From positions 1-42,165 of the forward strand of contig NZ_JOJL01000052.1 of assembly GCF_000721705.1 (NCBI RefSeq): DNA of 42,165 nucleotides. The letters run 5' to 3'. Position numbers and translations under genes: made by a program. The stretch comes from Actinoplanes subtropicus. GTDB lineage: Bacteria; Actinomycetota; Actinomycetes; Mycobacteriales; Micromonosporaceae. A model generated the notes under the pieces. The model saw only the letters and a list, made by a program, of their open reading frames with translations, was not told the origin of the DNA and ran no database searches. The first letter of the stretch is position 1; each line of letters opens with the position of its first letter. This document shows, in pieces, positions 1 through 10,486 of the stretch.

Positions 1-760
<760 letters not shown>

Positions 761-810
761 CTTCACCGCGCGCAACTTCCGCCAGGTTGCGGTAATTCGC
801 GCCGGACGCC

Positions 811-837
811 CGCCGCGCGTCGAGGAGACGCGCGGCG
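811..837 (+). terminator. Intrinsic-type hairpin after the GH10 gene
   Basis: A perfect 11-bp GC stem (CGCCGCGCGTC with GACGCGCGGCG) closes a 5-nt loop, 51 bp after the stop codon at 760. There is no U-tract, as is usual in high-GC actinobacteria. It separates the xylanase from the ABC transporter promoter. Confidence 0.6.
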
Positions 838-909
838 TGCTGGCGCCCGCAGGTTCACCCTCGGTTCGGAATCGTTACACGGATAGTTCAAGACGCTGGT
901 CCGAAAATC

Positions 910-939
910 TTGACATCCACCGGCATCACTTCCTAACTT
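910..939 (+). promoter_or_regulatory. Sigma70-type promoter of the CUT1 transporter operon
   Basis: TTGACA (910-915) and TAACTT (934-939) are separated by 18 bp, about 55 bp before the ATG at 994. A palindrome TTCCGGAA (950-957) just downstream may be part of an operator. The boxes were seen by eye; the start site is not proven. Confidence 0.5.
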
Positions 940-993
940 GGGCGTCATATTCCGGAAGCACTCCGAAACTTTCGGCCCCGAGAGGTGATCTTC

Positions 994-2280
994 ATGACGC
1001 CTGACAGGACCCTCGCCTTGGCCGCCGTGCTGGCGTTGACCACCGTGGGCTTGGCCGCCTGCAGCGGTGACGACGACAAAGGCAGCTCGGGCGGCAACGT
1101 CACGATGCAACTGTGGGAGAACGCCACGACCGGTCCCGGCAAGGCGTTCTGGGAAAAGACGGTCGCCGACTACCACGCCGCCCACCCGAACGTCACGATC
1201 AAGCTCCAGGCGATCCAGAACGAGGATCTCGACGGCAAGCTCCAGACCGCGTTGAACTCCGGCTCCGCGCCCGACATCTTCCTTCAGCGCGGCGGCGGGA
1301 AGATGGCCGCGATGGTGGAGGCCGGTCAGCTCAAGGACATCACCGACGACATCACGGACGCGACCAAGCAGGCGGTGGGCGACGCCGCGCTGAAGAACGG
1401 GCAGGTCGACGGCAAGGCGTACGAGATTCCGGCCTCGGTCCTGCCCGGCGGTATCTGGTACAGCAAGGACCTGTTCACCAAGGCCGGAGTCACGACCCCG
1501 CCGACGACCTTCGACGAGTTCACCGCGGCGGTGAGCAAGCTCAAGGCCCACGGAACGCCGATCGCGCTCGGCGCCAAGGACGCCTGGCCGGCCGCGCACT
1601 GGTACTACTTCTTCGCTCTGCGCGCCTGCAGCAAGGCCACTCTCGACGCCACGGCCAAGAGCAAGACCTTCGACGATCCCTGCTGGACGAAGGCCGGCAA
1701 CGACCTCAAGGCCTTCGCCGACACCAAGCCGTTCAACGACGGGTTCCTGACCACCTCGGCCCAGCAGGGCGCCGGAAGCTCGGCGGGCCTGCTGGCCAAC
1801 CACAAGGCGAGCATGGAACTGATGGGGGCCTGGGACCCGGGCGTGATCGCCTCCCTGACCAAGGACACCAAGCCGCTGCCCGACCTCGGCTTCTTCCCGT
1901 TCCCGGCGGTTCCCGGCGGACAGGGCGACCCAGCCGCGATCATGGGCGGCGCGGACGGCTACTCGTGCTCGAAGCAGGCGCCGAAGGAGTGCGCCGACTT
2001 CCTCAACTACCTGGTGACCAAGGACGTGCAGGAGGCCTTCTACAAGGACTTCAACTCGCTGCCGGTCAACAAGGAGGCGCAGGGCGTGATCACCGAGGAC
2101 TACCTCAAGGCGGTCCTCGATGCCTACAACAAGGCGCCGTACGTCTCGGAGTGGCTCGACACGCTGTACGGCCAGAACGTGGGCAACGCGCTGAACGTCA
2201 GCGTCGTGAACCTGCTCGCCGGCAAGGGCGACGTCGCCGGAATCATCAAGGCCGTGAACGAAGCCGCCAAGAAGGGCTGA
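994..2280 (+). CDS. ABC transporter sugar-binding lipoprotein (CUT1, SBP family 1)
   Basis: A 428-residue extracytoplasmic solute-binding protein. The N-terminus has a short charged start, a hydrophobic stretch and the lipobox LAAC at about residues 18-21, followed by a Ser/Gly/Asp-rich tether, so it should be a lipid-anchored surface protein. The body has the family-1 pattern: a VTMQLWEN start, PDIFLQRGG in the first lobe, a GGIWYSKDLF hinge region and a late GGADGYS. I chose ATG 994 over GTG 985 because AGAGG at 981-985 sits 8 nt before it. Two permeases follow 13 bp and 2 bp downstream of the preceding stops, making one operon. The flanking xylanase suggests an oligosaccharide ligand such as xylo- or arabino-oligosaccharides; this is inference. 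Confidence 0.92.
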   Translation: MTPDRTLALAAVLALTTVGLAACSGDDDKGSSGGNVTMQLWENATTGPGKAFWEKTVADYHAAHPNVTIKLQAIQNEDLDGKLQTALNSGSAPDIFLQRGGGKMAAMVEAGQLKDITDDITDATKQAVGDAALKNGQVDGKAYEIPASVLPGGIWYSKDLFTKAGVTTPPTTFDEFTAAVSKLKAHGTPIALGAKDAWPAAHWYYFFALRACSKATLDATAKSKTFDDPCWTKAGNDLKAFADTKPFNDGFLTTSAQQGAGSSAGLLANHKASMELMGAWDPGVIASLTKDTKPLPDLGFFPFPAVPGGQGDPAAIMGGADGYSCSKQAPKECADFLNYLVTKDVQEAFYKDFNSLPVNKEAQGVITEDYLKAVLDAYNKAPYVSEWLDTLYGQNVGNALNVSVVNLLAGKGDVAGIIKAVNEAAKKG

Positions 2281-2293
2281 GGGAAGCCAAGCG

Positions 2294-3304
2294 ATGAGCG
2301 GCGAGGGCGGCGGCAAGGGTTCCACGGTCACCGCGGAATCGGCCGGCATTCAGGTACGGAACGGGGGTGGCGCGCCGGCTCCGTTCCGTCCCCGCCGGCG
2401 CGGAATCGGCTGGGCGCAACGTCTGGAGATCGCGGCGCTGTCCGGCCCGGCGATCCTGATGTTCCTCGGGTTTGTCATCTTCCCGGTCCTGCTGGCCGGG
2501 TACTACGGCTTCTACAAATGGAAGGGCTACGGGGTACCGACCAACTTCGTCGGGCTCGACAACTACAAGACGATTCTCCAGGACAGCGCCTTCCTCGCGG
2601 CGCTGGTGCACAACGGCGTGATCGTCGTGGCCTCGATCGTCATTCAGGGCCCGATCGCGCTCGGCCTCGCCCTGCTGCTCAACCAGAAGATGCGCGGCCA
2701 GTCGGTCATCCGGGTGCTCATCTTCGTCCCGTACGTCATCTCCGAAGTCATCGTCGGGACCGCCTGGAGCCTGATGCTGCAGACCAGCGGGGCGGTCAAC
2801 GGCGTACTCCAGGGGATCGGTCTCGGCTCGCTGAAACAGGACTGGCTGTCGAACCCGAAACTCGCCATCTGGACCCTGATGTTCATCCTGACCTGGAAGT
2901 ACGTCGGGTTCGCCGTGATCCTGTTCCTGGCCGGAATGCAGAACATCCCGCCGGAGCTGTCCGAGGCGGCCGCCGTGGACGGTGCCTCCTACTGGCAGAC
3001 CCAGCGGCGGATCACCCTGCCGCTGCTCGCGCCGACCATCCGGATCTGGGCCTTCCTGTCCATCATCGGCGCGCTGCAGCTGTTCGACCTCGTCTACATC
3101 ATCTGGGGCCAGTACGTCGCGTCGACCGCCGGCACCTCGACGATGGCGACGTACATGGTCACCGAGGGCCGCAACGCGGGCAACTACGGCTACGGCAACG
3201 CGGTGGCGGTGGTTCTGTTCGTCATCTCGTTGATCATCGCGCTGCTCTATCAGCGCTTCGTTCTGCGCCGGGACACCGAGGGCGCGCTCACCGAGGGAAC
3301 CTAG
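2294..3304 (+). CDS. ABC transporter permease, MalF/UgpA-like (CUT1)
   Basis: A 336-residue inner-membrane permease. After a basic cytoplasmic N-terminus of about 45 residues come six predicted membrane segments. Between the fourth and fifth is the EAA loop ELSEAAAVDGASYWQ followed by RRITLPLL, which docks the ATPase. The start at 2294 is supported by GGGAAG 7 nt upstream. It lies between the binding protein and the second permease, so the pair should form a heterodimeric channel. The operon has no ATPase gene. In actinobacteria CUT1 importers commonly share the MsiK ATPase encoded elsewhere, which I infer here. Confidence 0.92.
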   Translation: MSGEGGGKGSTVTAESAGIQVRNGGGAPAPFRPRRRGIGWAQRLEIAALSGPAILMFLGFVIFPVLLAGYYGFYKWKGYGVPTNFVGLDNYKTILQDSAFLAALVHNGVIVVASIVIQGPIALGLALLLNQKMRGQSVIRVLIFVPYVISEVIVGTAWSLMLQTSGAVNGVLQGIGLGSLKQDWLSNPKLAIWTLMFILTWKYVGFAVILFLAGMQNIPPELSEAAAVDGASYWQTQRRITLPLLAPTIRIWAFLSIIGALQLFDLVYIIWGQYVASTAGTSTMATYMVTEGRNAGNYGYGNAVAVVLFVISLIIALLYQRFVLRRDTEGALTEGT

Positions 3305-3306
3305 AG

Positions 3307-4122
3307 ATGTCCGCGCGCAGGCCGATCGTCTACTTCGTTGCGCTGGTCCTGGTCGGTCTCATGATCGGCCCGGTCCTCTACATCATCACCGGCGGGTTCC
3401 GCACCAACTCGCAGATCACCGTCAACCCGGCGGGCCTGCCGGACCCGTGGGAGTTCGGCAACTACACCAGCGTCCTGACGAGCGGGGTCTTCTGGCGGCA
3501 GATCGCCAACTCGACGATCGTCGCCGTCGCCACCACCCTCGGCGTCGTCACGCTGGGCGTCATGGCGAGCTACGTCCTGGCCCGCTACCGGTTCCGGGGC
3601 CGCGGCGCGATGTACGCCCTGTTCGCCTCCGGCTTGATGTTCCCGGTGACGGTCGCGATCACGCCGCTGTACATCCTGGTGAAGAACCTGGGACTGGTCG
3701 GCACCCTGCCCGGCGTCATCCTGCCCCAGATCGCGTTCGGGCTGCCCACGACGGTCATCATCCTGGTGCCCTTCCTCCGGGCGATTCCCAAGGAGCTCGA
3801 GGAGGCCGCGGCCATCGACCGCTGCGGCCGGATCGGCTTCTTCTGGCGGATGGTGCTCCCGCTCTCCGTGCCCGGCCTGATCACCACCGGGATCCTCGCG
3901 TTCGTCGGCAGCTGGAACAGCTACCTGCTGCCGCTGTTCATCCTGAGCGACCAGGACACCTTCACGCTGCCGCTCGGCGTGCAGGCCTTCGCGTCGCAGT
4001 ACTCGGTCGACACCGCGAAGGTGCTGGCGTTCACCTCGCTGTCGATGATCCCGGCGCTGGTGTTCTTCAGCCTCTTCGAGCGCCGCATCGTCGGCGGTCT
4101 CACCGGCGCGGTCAAGGGGTGA
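3307..4122 (+). CDS. ABC transporter permease, MalG/UgpE-like (CUT1)
   Basis: A 271-residue permease starting two bases after the stop of the previous gene, with GAGGG (3293-3297) 9 nt before the ATG. It has an N-terminal membrane segment, a periplasmic stretch, and five further helices. The EAA loop ELEEAAAIDRCGRIG followed by MVLPLSVPGLI is clear, as is the MalG-type LFILSDQDTFTLPLGVQAF near the end. It partners the preceding MalF-like permease in sugar import. A GntR-type regulator begins 16 bp downstream on the same strand. Confidence 0.92.
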   Translation: MSARRPIVYFVALVLVGLMIGPVLYIITGGFRTNSQITVNPAGLPDPWEFGNYTSVLTSGVFWRQIANSTIVAVATTLGVVTLGVMASYVLARYRFRGRGAMYALFASGLMFPVTVAITPLYILVKNLGLVGTLPGVILPQIAFGLPTTVIILVPFLRAIPKELEEAAAIDRCGRIGFFWRMVLPLSVPGLITTGILAFVGSWNSYLLPLFILSDQDTFTLPLGVQAFASQYSVDTAKVLAFTSLSMIPALVFFSLFERRIVGGLTGAVKG

Positions 4123-4138
4123 CGGTCGATCGGTCGGT

Positions 4139-4882
4139 ATGGTACGAGCCATGACGGCCGCATCCGACGGGTTCAAACTCCCTGTTCGCCAGCGCGCCGA
4201 GCGGCTGGGCGTCGCCGTGGTGAGCGAGCTGGTCGAGCTCATCGTCACCGGGCAGCTCGCCGAGGGCGCGGTGCTGCCGCCCGAGGGGCCGCTCAGCGAG
4301 CACTTCGGCGTGAGCCGCACCGTGATCCGTGAGTCCGCCAAGCGGCTCGAGGAGAAGGGCCTGCTGATCGTCAGCCAGGGCCGGGGCACCCAGGTGACGC
4401 GCTCCGGGTCGTGGAACATGCTCGACCCGGTCGTGCTCTCCGCGCTCATCGACAACGACGAGTCGCTCGGCGTGCTGGACGAGCTGACCGTCGTGCGGGG
4501 CAGTCTCGAGGCCGCCATGGCCGGTGCGGTGGCCGCCGACCGCACCGCGGAGGAGCTCGCCCGCCTCGAGCAGGCCCTCGAGGTGATGCGGCAGACGCAG
4601 CACGAGAGCGACTCCTTCAACGAGGCGGACGTGGTCTTTCACCTCACGGTGATGGAGCTCTCCGGCAACCGCCTGGCCGAGAACATCACCAAACGCCTGT
4701 ACCGCCGCGCCCTGGAGAGCAAGAGGTACCGCGGGATGCGGTACGAGGGCGCGTTCGGCTCCACCCTCGACCAGCACGCCCGGGTGGTCGACGCGATCGC
4801 CCGCCAGGACGCACCCGCCGCGGAAGCGGCCATGCGCGACCACATCATCGGCTCCTGGCGCCAACGCCGCTTCGAGGCCTAA
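4139..4882 (+). CDS. GntR-family regulator, FadR subfamily (FCD domain)
   Basis: About 247 residues (243 if ATG 4151 is used; neither start has a strong ribosome-binding site). An N-terminal winged helix-turn-helix (about residues 15-85) contains LPPEGPLSEHFGVSRTVIRE and a wing ending QGRGTQVT. The C-terminal all-helical FCD domain (about 100-240) has the metal/ligand residues of the family: D and H in NEADVVFHLTVME, H in LDQHARVVDAI and H in MRDHIIGSW. It is the last gene of the transporter operon. FCD-type GntR proteins usually bind sugar acids or related metabolites and repress adjacent genes, so local control of the transporter, and possibly of the convergent beta-helix gene, is likely. 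Confidence 0.88.
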   Translation: MVRAMTAASDGFKLPVRQRAERLGVAVVSELVELIVTGQLAEGAVLPPEGPLSEHFGVSRTVIRESAKRLEEKGLLIVSQGRGTQVTRSGSWNMLDPVVLSALIDNDESLGVLDELTVVRGSLEAAMAGAVAADRTAEELARLEQALEVMRQTQHESDSFNEADVVFHLTVMELSGNRLAENITKRLYRRALESKRYRGMRYEGAFGSTLDQHARVVDAIARQDAPAAEAAMRDHIIGSWRQRRFEA

Positions 4883-4960
4883 GACAACACCAAACCATTC
4901 GGGCGTACGCGTGGGCGCCGTTCCCGCCGGTCCGGATCGCCCCGCCGGGACAACGCGACC

Positions 4961-4987
4961 CGCGCCGCGGCCCAAGGCCGCAGCGCG
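4961..4987. terminator. Bidirectional hairpin between convergent genes
   Basis: A GC stem of 12 pairs with one mismatch (GCGCCGCGGCC against GGCCGCAGCGC, plus an outer C-G pair) and a CAA loop. It lies midway between the GntR stop (4882, +) and the beta-helix gene stop (5016, -), so it can end both transcripts. Confidence 0.55.
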
Positions 4988-5015
4988 CGTCTCGCGTGTG
5001 GCGGTGGTTCGGCGA

Positions 5016-7400
5016 TCAGTTGCGCGTGCTCCATTGCTGGTTGGATCCGCCGTTGCAGGACCACAGGATGAGCTTCGTGCCGTTGGCGGTGGCGGCGCCG
5101 TTCGCGTCCAGGCACAGCCCGGATTGCACCCCGGTGATCGTGCCGTTGGCGTTGACGGTCCACTGCTGGTTGGCCTGGCCGTTGCAGTCCCAGATGATCA
5201 CGCTGGTGCCGTTCGCGGTGCCCTGGTTCGACGCGTCCAGGCACTTGGTCCCGTACACCTGAAGCTGTCTTCCGGAGGTGTACGTCCAGCGCTGGCCGGC
5301 GTTGCCGGAGCAGTCGTACAGCTGGACCTGGGTGCCGTTGGTGGTGGTCGAGTTCGGCACGTCGACGCACCGCCCGGACTGCCCGCCGACGAGCTCCACG
5401 TTCTGCAGGGACGGCGGGTTGCCCGAGGCGATGCCCGCCGAGGACATCACCGCCTGGGCGCCGGACGGCCAGTTGCCACCGGTGACCGTCGTGTTGCCGG
5501 AGACGTTGTTGCCCCGGTCGTTGCCGATGTACGTGGTGCCGTTGGTCGTCCAGTTGCCCGTCGCGGTGAGGTTGCCGCTGTTGTTGTTGGCGTTGGCGTT
5601 GGCCGTCGACCAGACCCCGACGTCGGAGAAGACGTTGCCGGAGGCGGTCCAGTACCGGGAGCCCTCGTCGAAGTACAGGCCGAAGTAGCCGTGGGTGTGC
5701 AGGCAATAGTTGCCGTTCACCAGCCCGTTCGGATTGGCCGAGAGCGTGTAGATGCAGCCGCCGTCGTTCATCTGCTGCATGACGTCGTGCACGTAGTTGG
5801 CGGTGATCTGGTTGCCGCTCGCGGTCGTCGCGGTGGAGTACCGGGGCTGGTAGTTGTACAGGCCGCGGTTGGCGTAGTCGTTGCTGCCGCCGGCGTCGTT
5901 CGCGCCCCAGCCGTAGCCGGCCGCGATGGCGGAGTACGGCAGGTTGTAGACCTCGTTGTGGGTGATGACGGCGTTCGTGACGTACGTGGTGAGAAACGAG
6001 ACGATGCCGCGGTAGTCCGTGCCGATGTCGTGCACGAGGTTGTTGCTGATCGTCAGGTTCCGGTTGATCATGCGGCTGTCGCCGGGATGGTGCGCGTCGG
6101 CCCGTACGCCGCCGGCGACGATTCCGCCCGCCGCGACGCCGGTGAACACCGAGCCGGTGACGGTGACCGAGCCGGCGCCCAGGCCGACGCCGCTCGCGTG
6201 CGCATTCGCGTCGTTGCCGATGCCGACGGCGGTCTGCCCGAGGTTGACGAACCGGTCGCCGCTGAAGGTGATCGCGCTGGCCGCCGACACCTGCACCGCG
6301 GCGGGCATCTGGCTCCAGCCCGGACGGGTGGCCTCGAACTGGGTGCAACCGGAGCTGCAGGAGCCGAAGCTGGGCCAGGACCAGTTGCCGGCGAGGTAGG
6401 CGCCGGTCTGTTGATCGGCGTATCCCTGGTCGCTGCTGGGACCGAGCCAGCTGGTGCCGGTGAACTCGACGCCGGCGAAGGTGATGTCGTGCGCCGGCGC
6501 GTCATACGTGCCGCCCACGTCCACGAGGGAGCCGAGGGTCGGCAGTTCCACGTCGGCACTGCTCATCGACTCCCCGGAGCGGGGGATGTAGGACAGCGTG
6601 CCGGTGCCCGGGTCGAGATACCACTCCCCCGGCGAGTCGAGGAACTCGTACGCGTTCTCCAGGTACATCGGGCCGGCCCGGAAGGGGCTGGTGAGCGTGT
6701 CGTACCCGAGGTTGTTGTTGTTCCACGCCGGCTGCCGCATGGTCAGCAGGTTGTTGCCGATGCTCTGCACCGGCGAGTAGCGGTCGGTGAAGGAGTTGAT
6801 CGCTTCCACCTCGACCCGGCTCGGGTTCGCGATCGAGTTGAGGTAGTTCAGCGCCGAGTTGGTGAACCGCAGGCCGGTCCCGTTCGCCGTGAAATCGGAG
6901 CGGTTCACCTGGGTGCGGGCGCGGATTGCCGGGCTGCCGTTGACGTACAGCTGCCGGGTGTCGAGCCCGGATCCGACGCTCGCCTGCCAGATGTTGCGCC
7001 CGGCGTCGGTCTGGCGCCAGCCGGTGACCTGCCGCGCGCCGGTGACGACCGGGTGGGCGGAGGGCGCGGCCTGCCAGATCACGGTGTGGCCGTTGGTACC
7101 CGAGTCGGCCGCGGTGAACCGCAGCGGCGCGGACAACCGGTACGCCCCGTCGGCGAGTTGGACGGCGATGTCACCGGTCATGCCGGCGACCGCCGACCGC
7201 ACCGCCGCCTGCGCCCCGGCGAGGGAGCACGGCTGAGCGCTCGAACAGGCCGTGCCGCTGCCGGCCGGGGCGGCGTAGAACGTGGTGGTGGCCGCGGCCG
7301 CGGGCGACGCGGAGGCCACGACGGCGGTGGCCGCGGCCACCGCCGACAGGCCGGCACCGGCGATCAGCGGTCGGTACCGGAGACGTGAGAGCAGGGGCAT
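5016..7400 (-). CDS. Secreted right-handed beta-helix enzyme with CBM13 (GH141-like or lyase-like)
   Basis: A 794-residue protein with a Sec signal peptide (residues 1-37, ending PAAAA). Residues 38-650 are a right-handed parallel beta-helix. It starts FYAAPAGSGTACSSAQPCSL, typical of large polysaccharide-acting beta-helix proteins, has the inserted segment PGEWYLDPGTGTLSYIP, and Asn/Gly-rich coils such as SGNLTATGNWTTNG. The layout resembles GH141-type (fucosidase/xylanase) proteins, but a pectate-lyase-like role cannot be excluded without a profile search. Residues 665-794 form a CBM13 with QxW repeats. GAGGAG lies just before the ATG. It is convergent with the transporter operon and has its own promoter at 7485-7514. 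The fold and lectin are clear; the substrate is uncertain. Confidence 0.82.
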   Translation of the reverse strand: MPLLSRLRYRPLIAGAGLSAVAAATAVVASASPAAAATTTFYAAPAGSGTACSSAQPCSLAGAQAAVRSAVAGMTGDIAVQLADGAYRLSAPLRFTAADSGTNGHTVIWQAAPSAHPVVTGARQVTGWRQTDAGRNIWQASVGSGLDTRQLYVNGSPAIRARTQVNRSDFTANGTGLRFTNSALNYLNSIANPSRVEVEAINSFTDRYSPVQSIGNNLLTMRQPAWNNNNLGYDTLTSPFRAGPMYLENAYEFLDSPGEWYLDPGTGTLSYIPRSGESMSSADVELPTLGSLVDVGGTYDAPAHDITFAGVEFTGTSWLGPSSDQGYADQQTGAYLAGNWSWPSFGSCSSGCTQFEATRPGWSQMPAAVQVSAASAITFSGDRFVNLGQTAVGIGNDANAHASGVGLGAGSVTVTGSVFTGVAAGGIVAGGVRADAHHPGDSRMINRNLTISNNLVHDIGTDYRGIVSFLTTYVTNAVITHNEVYNLPYSAIAAGYGWGANDAGGSNDYANRGLYNYQPRYSTATTASGNQITANYVHDVMQQMNDGGCIYTLSANPNGLVNGNYCLHTHGYFGLYFDEGSRYWTASGNVFSDVGVWSTANANANNNSGNLTATGNWTTNGTTYIGNDRGNNVSGNTTVTGGNWPSGAQAVMSSAGIASGNPPSLQNVELVGGQSGRCVDVPNSTTTNGTQVQLYDCSGNAGQRWTYTSGRQLQVYGTKCLDASNQGTANGTSVIIWDCNGQANQQWTVNANGTITGVQSGLCLDANGAATANGTKLILWSCNGGSNQQWSTRN

Positions 7401-7484
7401 CGGGACTCCTCGAGAGCGGTGGAGTCGTCGGTGGGGAGCCCGGACGGCTGGCCCGGCGGCGAATCCTCGCCGCTACACCCCTGC

Positions 7485-7514
7485 AAGATAGGTCATACGT
7501 ATCATGTTAGTCAA
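7485..7514 (-). promoter_or_regulatory. Promoter of the beta-helix gene with a palindrome in the spacer
   Basis: Reading the minus strand, TTGACT (7514-7509) and TATCTT (7490-7485) are 18 bp apart. The spacer holds the perfect palindrome ATACGTAT (7495-7502) inside a near-palindrome TGATACGTATGA. An operator between the boxes is a classic repression geometry. Confidence 0.55.
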
Positions 7515-7535
7515 GTGACGCCCGTCGATGGGCGG

Positions 7536-8489
7536 TCAGCCGAACCGCGCGACGTTGTCCTTCGTCACCATCTCGGTTCCGGTGTCGAAGGTGGCCTGCA
7601 CGGACTGGCCACGAGCGGCGGCGACGGCCGTCTCGACGCCGAGCGACCCCATCTTGGCCGGGAACTGCGCGACCGAGCCGGCCTGGTCGCCCGCCTTGAT
7701 CGCCTTCAGCTCGCCGGGTGAGGCGTCGAAGCCGACGACGATGATGCTGCCGGGCGCCTTCCCCGCGCCCTTGATCGCCTGCAGGGCGCCGACGATGGGC
7801 GGCCCGCAGGCGCCGTAGATGGCGGTCAGGTTCGGGTGCGCGGTGAGCAGGTCCTGTGCGGCGTTCAGGCCCTTGGTCTGATCGCAGTCGGTGGCCGGCT
7901 CGCCGACCACGGTGGCCTTGTCGCCGAGGGTCTCCTTCAGGCCCTTGACCCGGTCGTCGAGCGACGGGTTGCCGACCCGGCCCTGCAGGATGCCGATGCT
8001 GGCGCCGGCCGGCAGGTGGCCGGCCAGCCAGGTGCCGGCGAGCTTGCCGCCGGCCAGGTTGTCGGTGGCCACCACCGAGCTCTTGCCGGACCAGCCGGGG
8101 ATGTCGTTGTCGACCAGCACCACCTTGATACCGGCGTGGACCGCCTTGTCCAGCGCGGGCTGAACCGCCGGGCTGGTGGGAGTGATCGCGATGGCCTTGA
8201 CGTTCTTCGCGATCATGTCCTCGATGGTGTTGATCTCACCTTCGTCGTCGGTGCCGCTCTTGCCCTGTCCGAAGAGGACTTCGACGTCGGCGTGCTCGCC
8301 GTCGTACTTCTTCACCGCGTCGACCATGGTGTCGTAGAAGTCGACCGGGAACTTGGTGATGAAACCGACCTTGAGGGTTCCGGTCGCCGCCGAGCCGCTG
8401 CCGCCCTTGTCGCCGGAGGAGCAGGCCGCCGGCGCCAGCGGCAGGGTCAGGGCCGCCACCATGGTGATGATTCGGGATCCGCGCTGCAT
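7536..8489 (-). CDS. Sugar ABC transporter substrate-binding lipoprotein (CUT2, Peripla_BP_4)
   Basis: A 317-residue binding protein with an N-terminal signal ending APAAC, a slightly unusual lipobox, then a Ser/Gly tether. The body is a RbsB/LacI-type two-lobe fold: LKVGFITKFPVDFYDTMVDA at the start, AIAITPTSPAVQPALDKA, VDNDIPG and VVGFDASPGELKAIKAG. ATG 8489 was chosen because it directly precedes the lipoprotein signal. It is the third gene of a minus-strand operon (permease, ATPase, binding protein), separated from the ATPase stop by 76 nt filled by the hairpin repeat at 8501-8565. Binding proteins are needed in excess over membrane parts, so that repeat may tune the ratio. The ligand, probably a monosaccharide, is unknown. 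Confidence 0.92.
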   Translation of the reverse strand: MQRGSRIITMVAALTLPLAPAACSSGDKGGSGSAATGTLKVGFITKFPVDFYDTMVDAVKKYDGEHADVEVLFGQGKSGTDDEGEINTIEDMIAKNVKAIAITPTSPAVQPALDKAVHAGIKVVLVDNDIPGWSGKSSVVATDNLAGGKLAGTWLAGHLPAGASIGILQGRVGNPSLDDRVKGLKETLGDKATVVGEPATDCDQTKGLNAAQDLLTAHPNLTAIYGACGPPIVGALQAIKGAGKAPGSIIVVGFDASPGELKAIKAGDQAGSVAQFPAKMGSLGVETAVAAARGQSVQATFDTGTEMVTKDNVARFG

Positions 8490-8500
8490 CGTTGTCCGTT

Positions 8501-8565
8501 CCCTTTCGGGCGGCCGTCTCGGGTGGCCCTTTCGGGCGGCCCTTTCGGGTGGCCCGTTCGGGTGG
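8501..8565 (-). repeat. Five tandem 13-bp units forming GAAA-type mini-hairpins
   Basis: Five exact-period 13-bp units at 8501-8513, 8514-8526, 8527-8539, 8540-8552 and 8553-8565. In the transcribed (minus) sense three units contain CCCGAAAGGG, a CCC/GGG stem with a GNRA-type GAAA loop; the other two are variants (CCCGAACGGG and CCCGAGACGG). The array fills the gap between the ATPase stop codon (8566) and the ribosome-binding region of the binding-protein gene. Confidence 0.9.
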
Positions 8566-9338
<773 letters not shown>

Positions 9339-9342
<4 letters not shown>

Positions 9343-10403
9343 GAGCGGGCCGCCTGGAGGACTCGCAGCCGTTCCTCGAGGCGCTCGCGGACGACGTCGA
9401 GCTCGACCGCGATCACGATGACGATCCCGATCACGATCGGCTGCAGGAAGGCGTTGACGTCGAGCAGGTTCATCGCGTTCCGGATGACGCCGATCATGAG
9501 TGCTCCCACCAGGGCGTTGCCGACGTGCCCGCGGCCGCCGTGAAAGCTCGCGCCGCCGATCACCACGGCCGCGATCGCGTCCAGTTCGGCCAGTTCGCCG
9601 AAGGTCGGTGACCCGCCGTTGAGGCGGCCGGCGTTGACGATCGCCGCGATACCGGCGGCCAGTCCGCTCAGGACGTACACGGAGATCAGCACCGCGTTGA
9701 CCGGGATCGCGGCCCGCCGCGCGGCGTCCGGGTTCCCGCCCACCGCGAAGATCCAGCGACCCCAGACCATCGACCTGGTGAGCAGCAGCGTCACCAGCGC
9801 CAGCCCGGCCACCAGGAACGCCGAGTACGGCAGCCAGCCGATCGTGCCGCCGCCGACGGTCTGGACCACTTCCGGCATGCCGCTGATCGGCTGACCGCCG
9901 GAGAGCCACAGCGCCAGCCCGCGGGCGATGCTGAGCATGGCCAGCGTCATGATGAACGGGTGCGGCAGCCGGCCCCAGACCAGCACCGCCCCGTTCACCA
10001 GGCCGACCGCCGTTCCGGTGGCGAGCATCGCCAGAATGGCCCCGGCCCCCGACGGCACCGACTCGAACACCAGCGCGCCGACCACGGCCGCGAGCGCCAG
10101 AGTGGATCCGACGGACAGGTCGATGCCGCGGGTCACGATCACCAGCAGTTGGGCCAGCGCCAGGATCGCGATCACGGCCGTCTGGCTCAGCACGTTGCCC
10201 AGGTTCCGGGTGGTGAGGAACACCGGGGACAGCGCGGCCGCGGCCAGCACGACGATCAGTAACATCAGGCCCGGCCCGACCCGCAGCGCGCGGAGGCCCA
10301 CCCGGGGCAGGGCACGGTCGCGGCGGCGAGATGGCGAACCCGGCCCTCGTGACACGGCGGGCGCGCCCGACGGGGCGTCGCGCTCGGCGGCATCGGAAGC
10401 CAT
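9339..10403 (-). CDS. Sugar ABC transporter permease (RbsC/FrcC-like, CUT2)
   Basis: A 354-residue permease with a basic, Pro/Ser-rich cytoplasmic N-terminus of about 45 residues followed by eight to ten hydrophobic helices. Family signatures include LLVIVTRGIDLSVGSTLAL, GRLPHPFIMTLAMLSIARG and AVGGNPDAARRAAIPV, then IAAVVIGGASFHGGRG. GGAGGT directly upstream of ATG 10403 sets the start; an extended in-frame start at 10511 lacks this. It is the first gene of the three-gene operon and lies divergent to the LarA-like gene, sharing a 224-bp intergenic region. Confidence 0.92.
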
Positions 10404-10486
10404 GAGTACCTCCACCAGGCCCGGGTCGGGGTAGCCGCAATCTATCGACGGATTCATCCCATGTCTAGTGACAGTATCGACACCTT

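Noticed and set aside
4911..7388. 825-codon plus-strand open frame over the beta-helix gene
   Set aside because: An antisense shadow: the minus strand has the signal peptide, beta-helix and lectin motifs, plus a promoter and ribosome-binding site.
8501..8565. CRISPR array
   Set aside because: 13-bp contiguous units without spacers and no cas genes.
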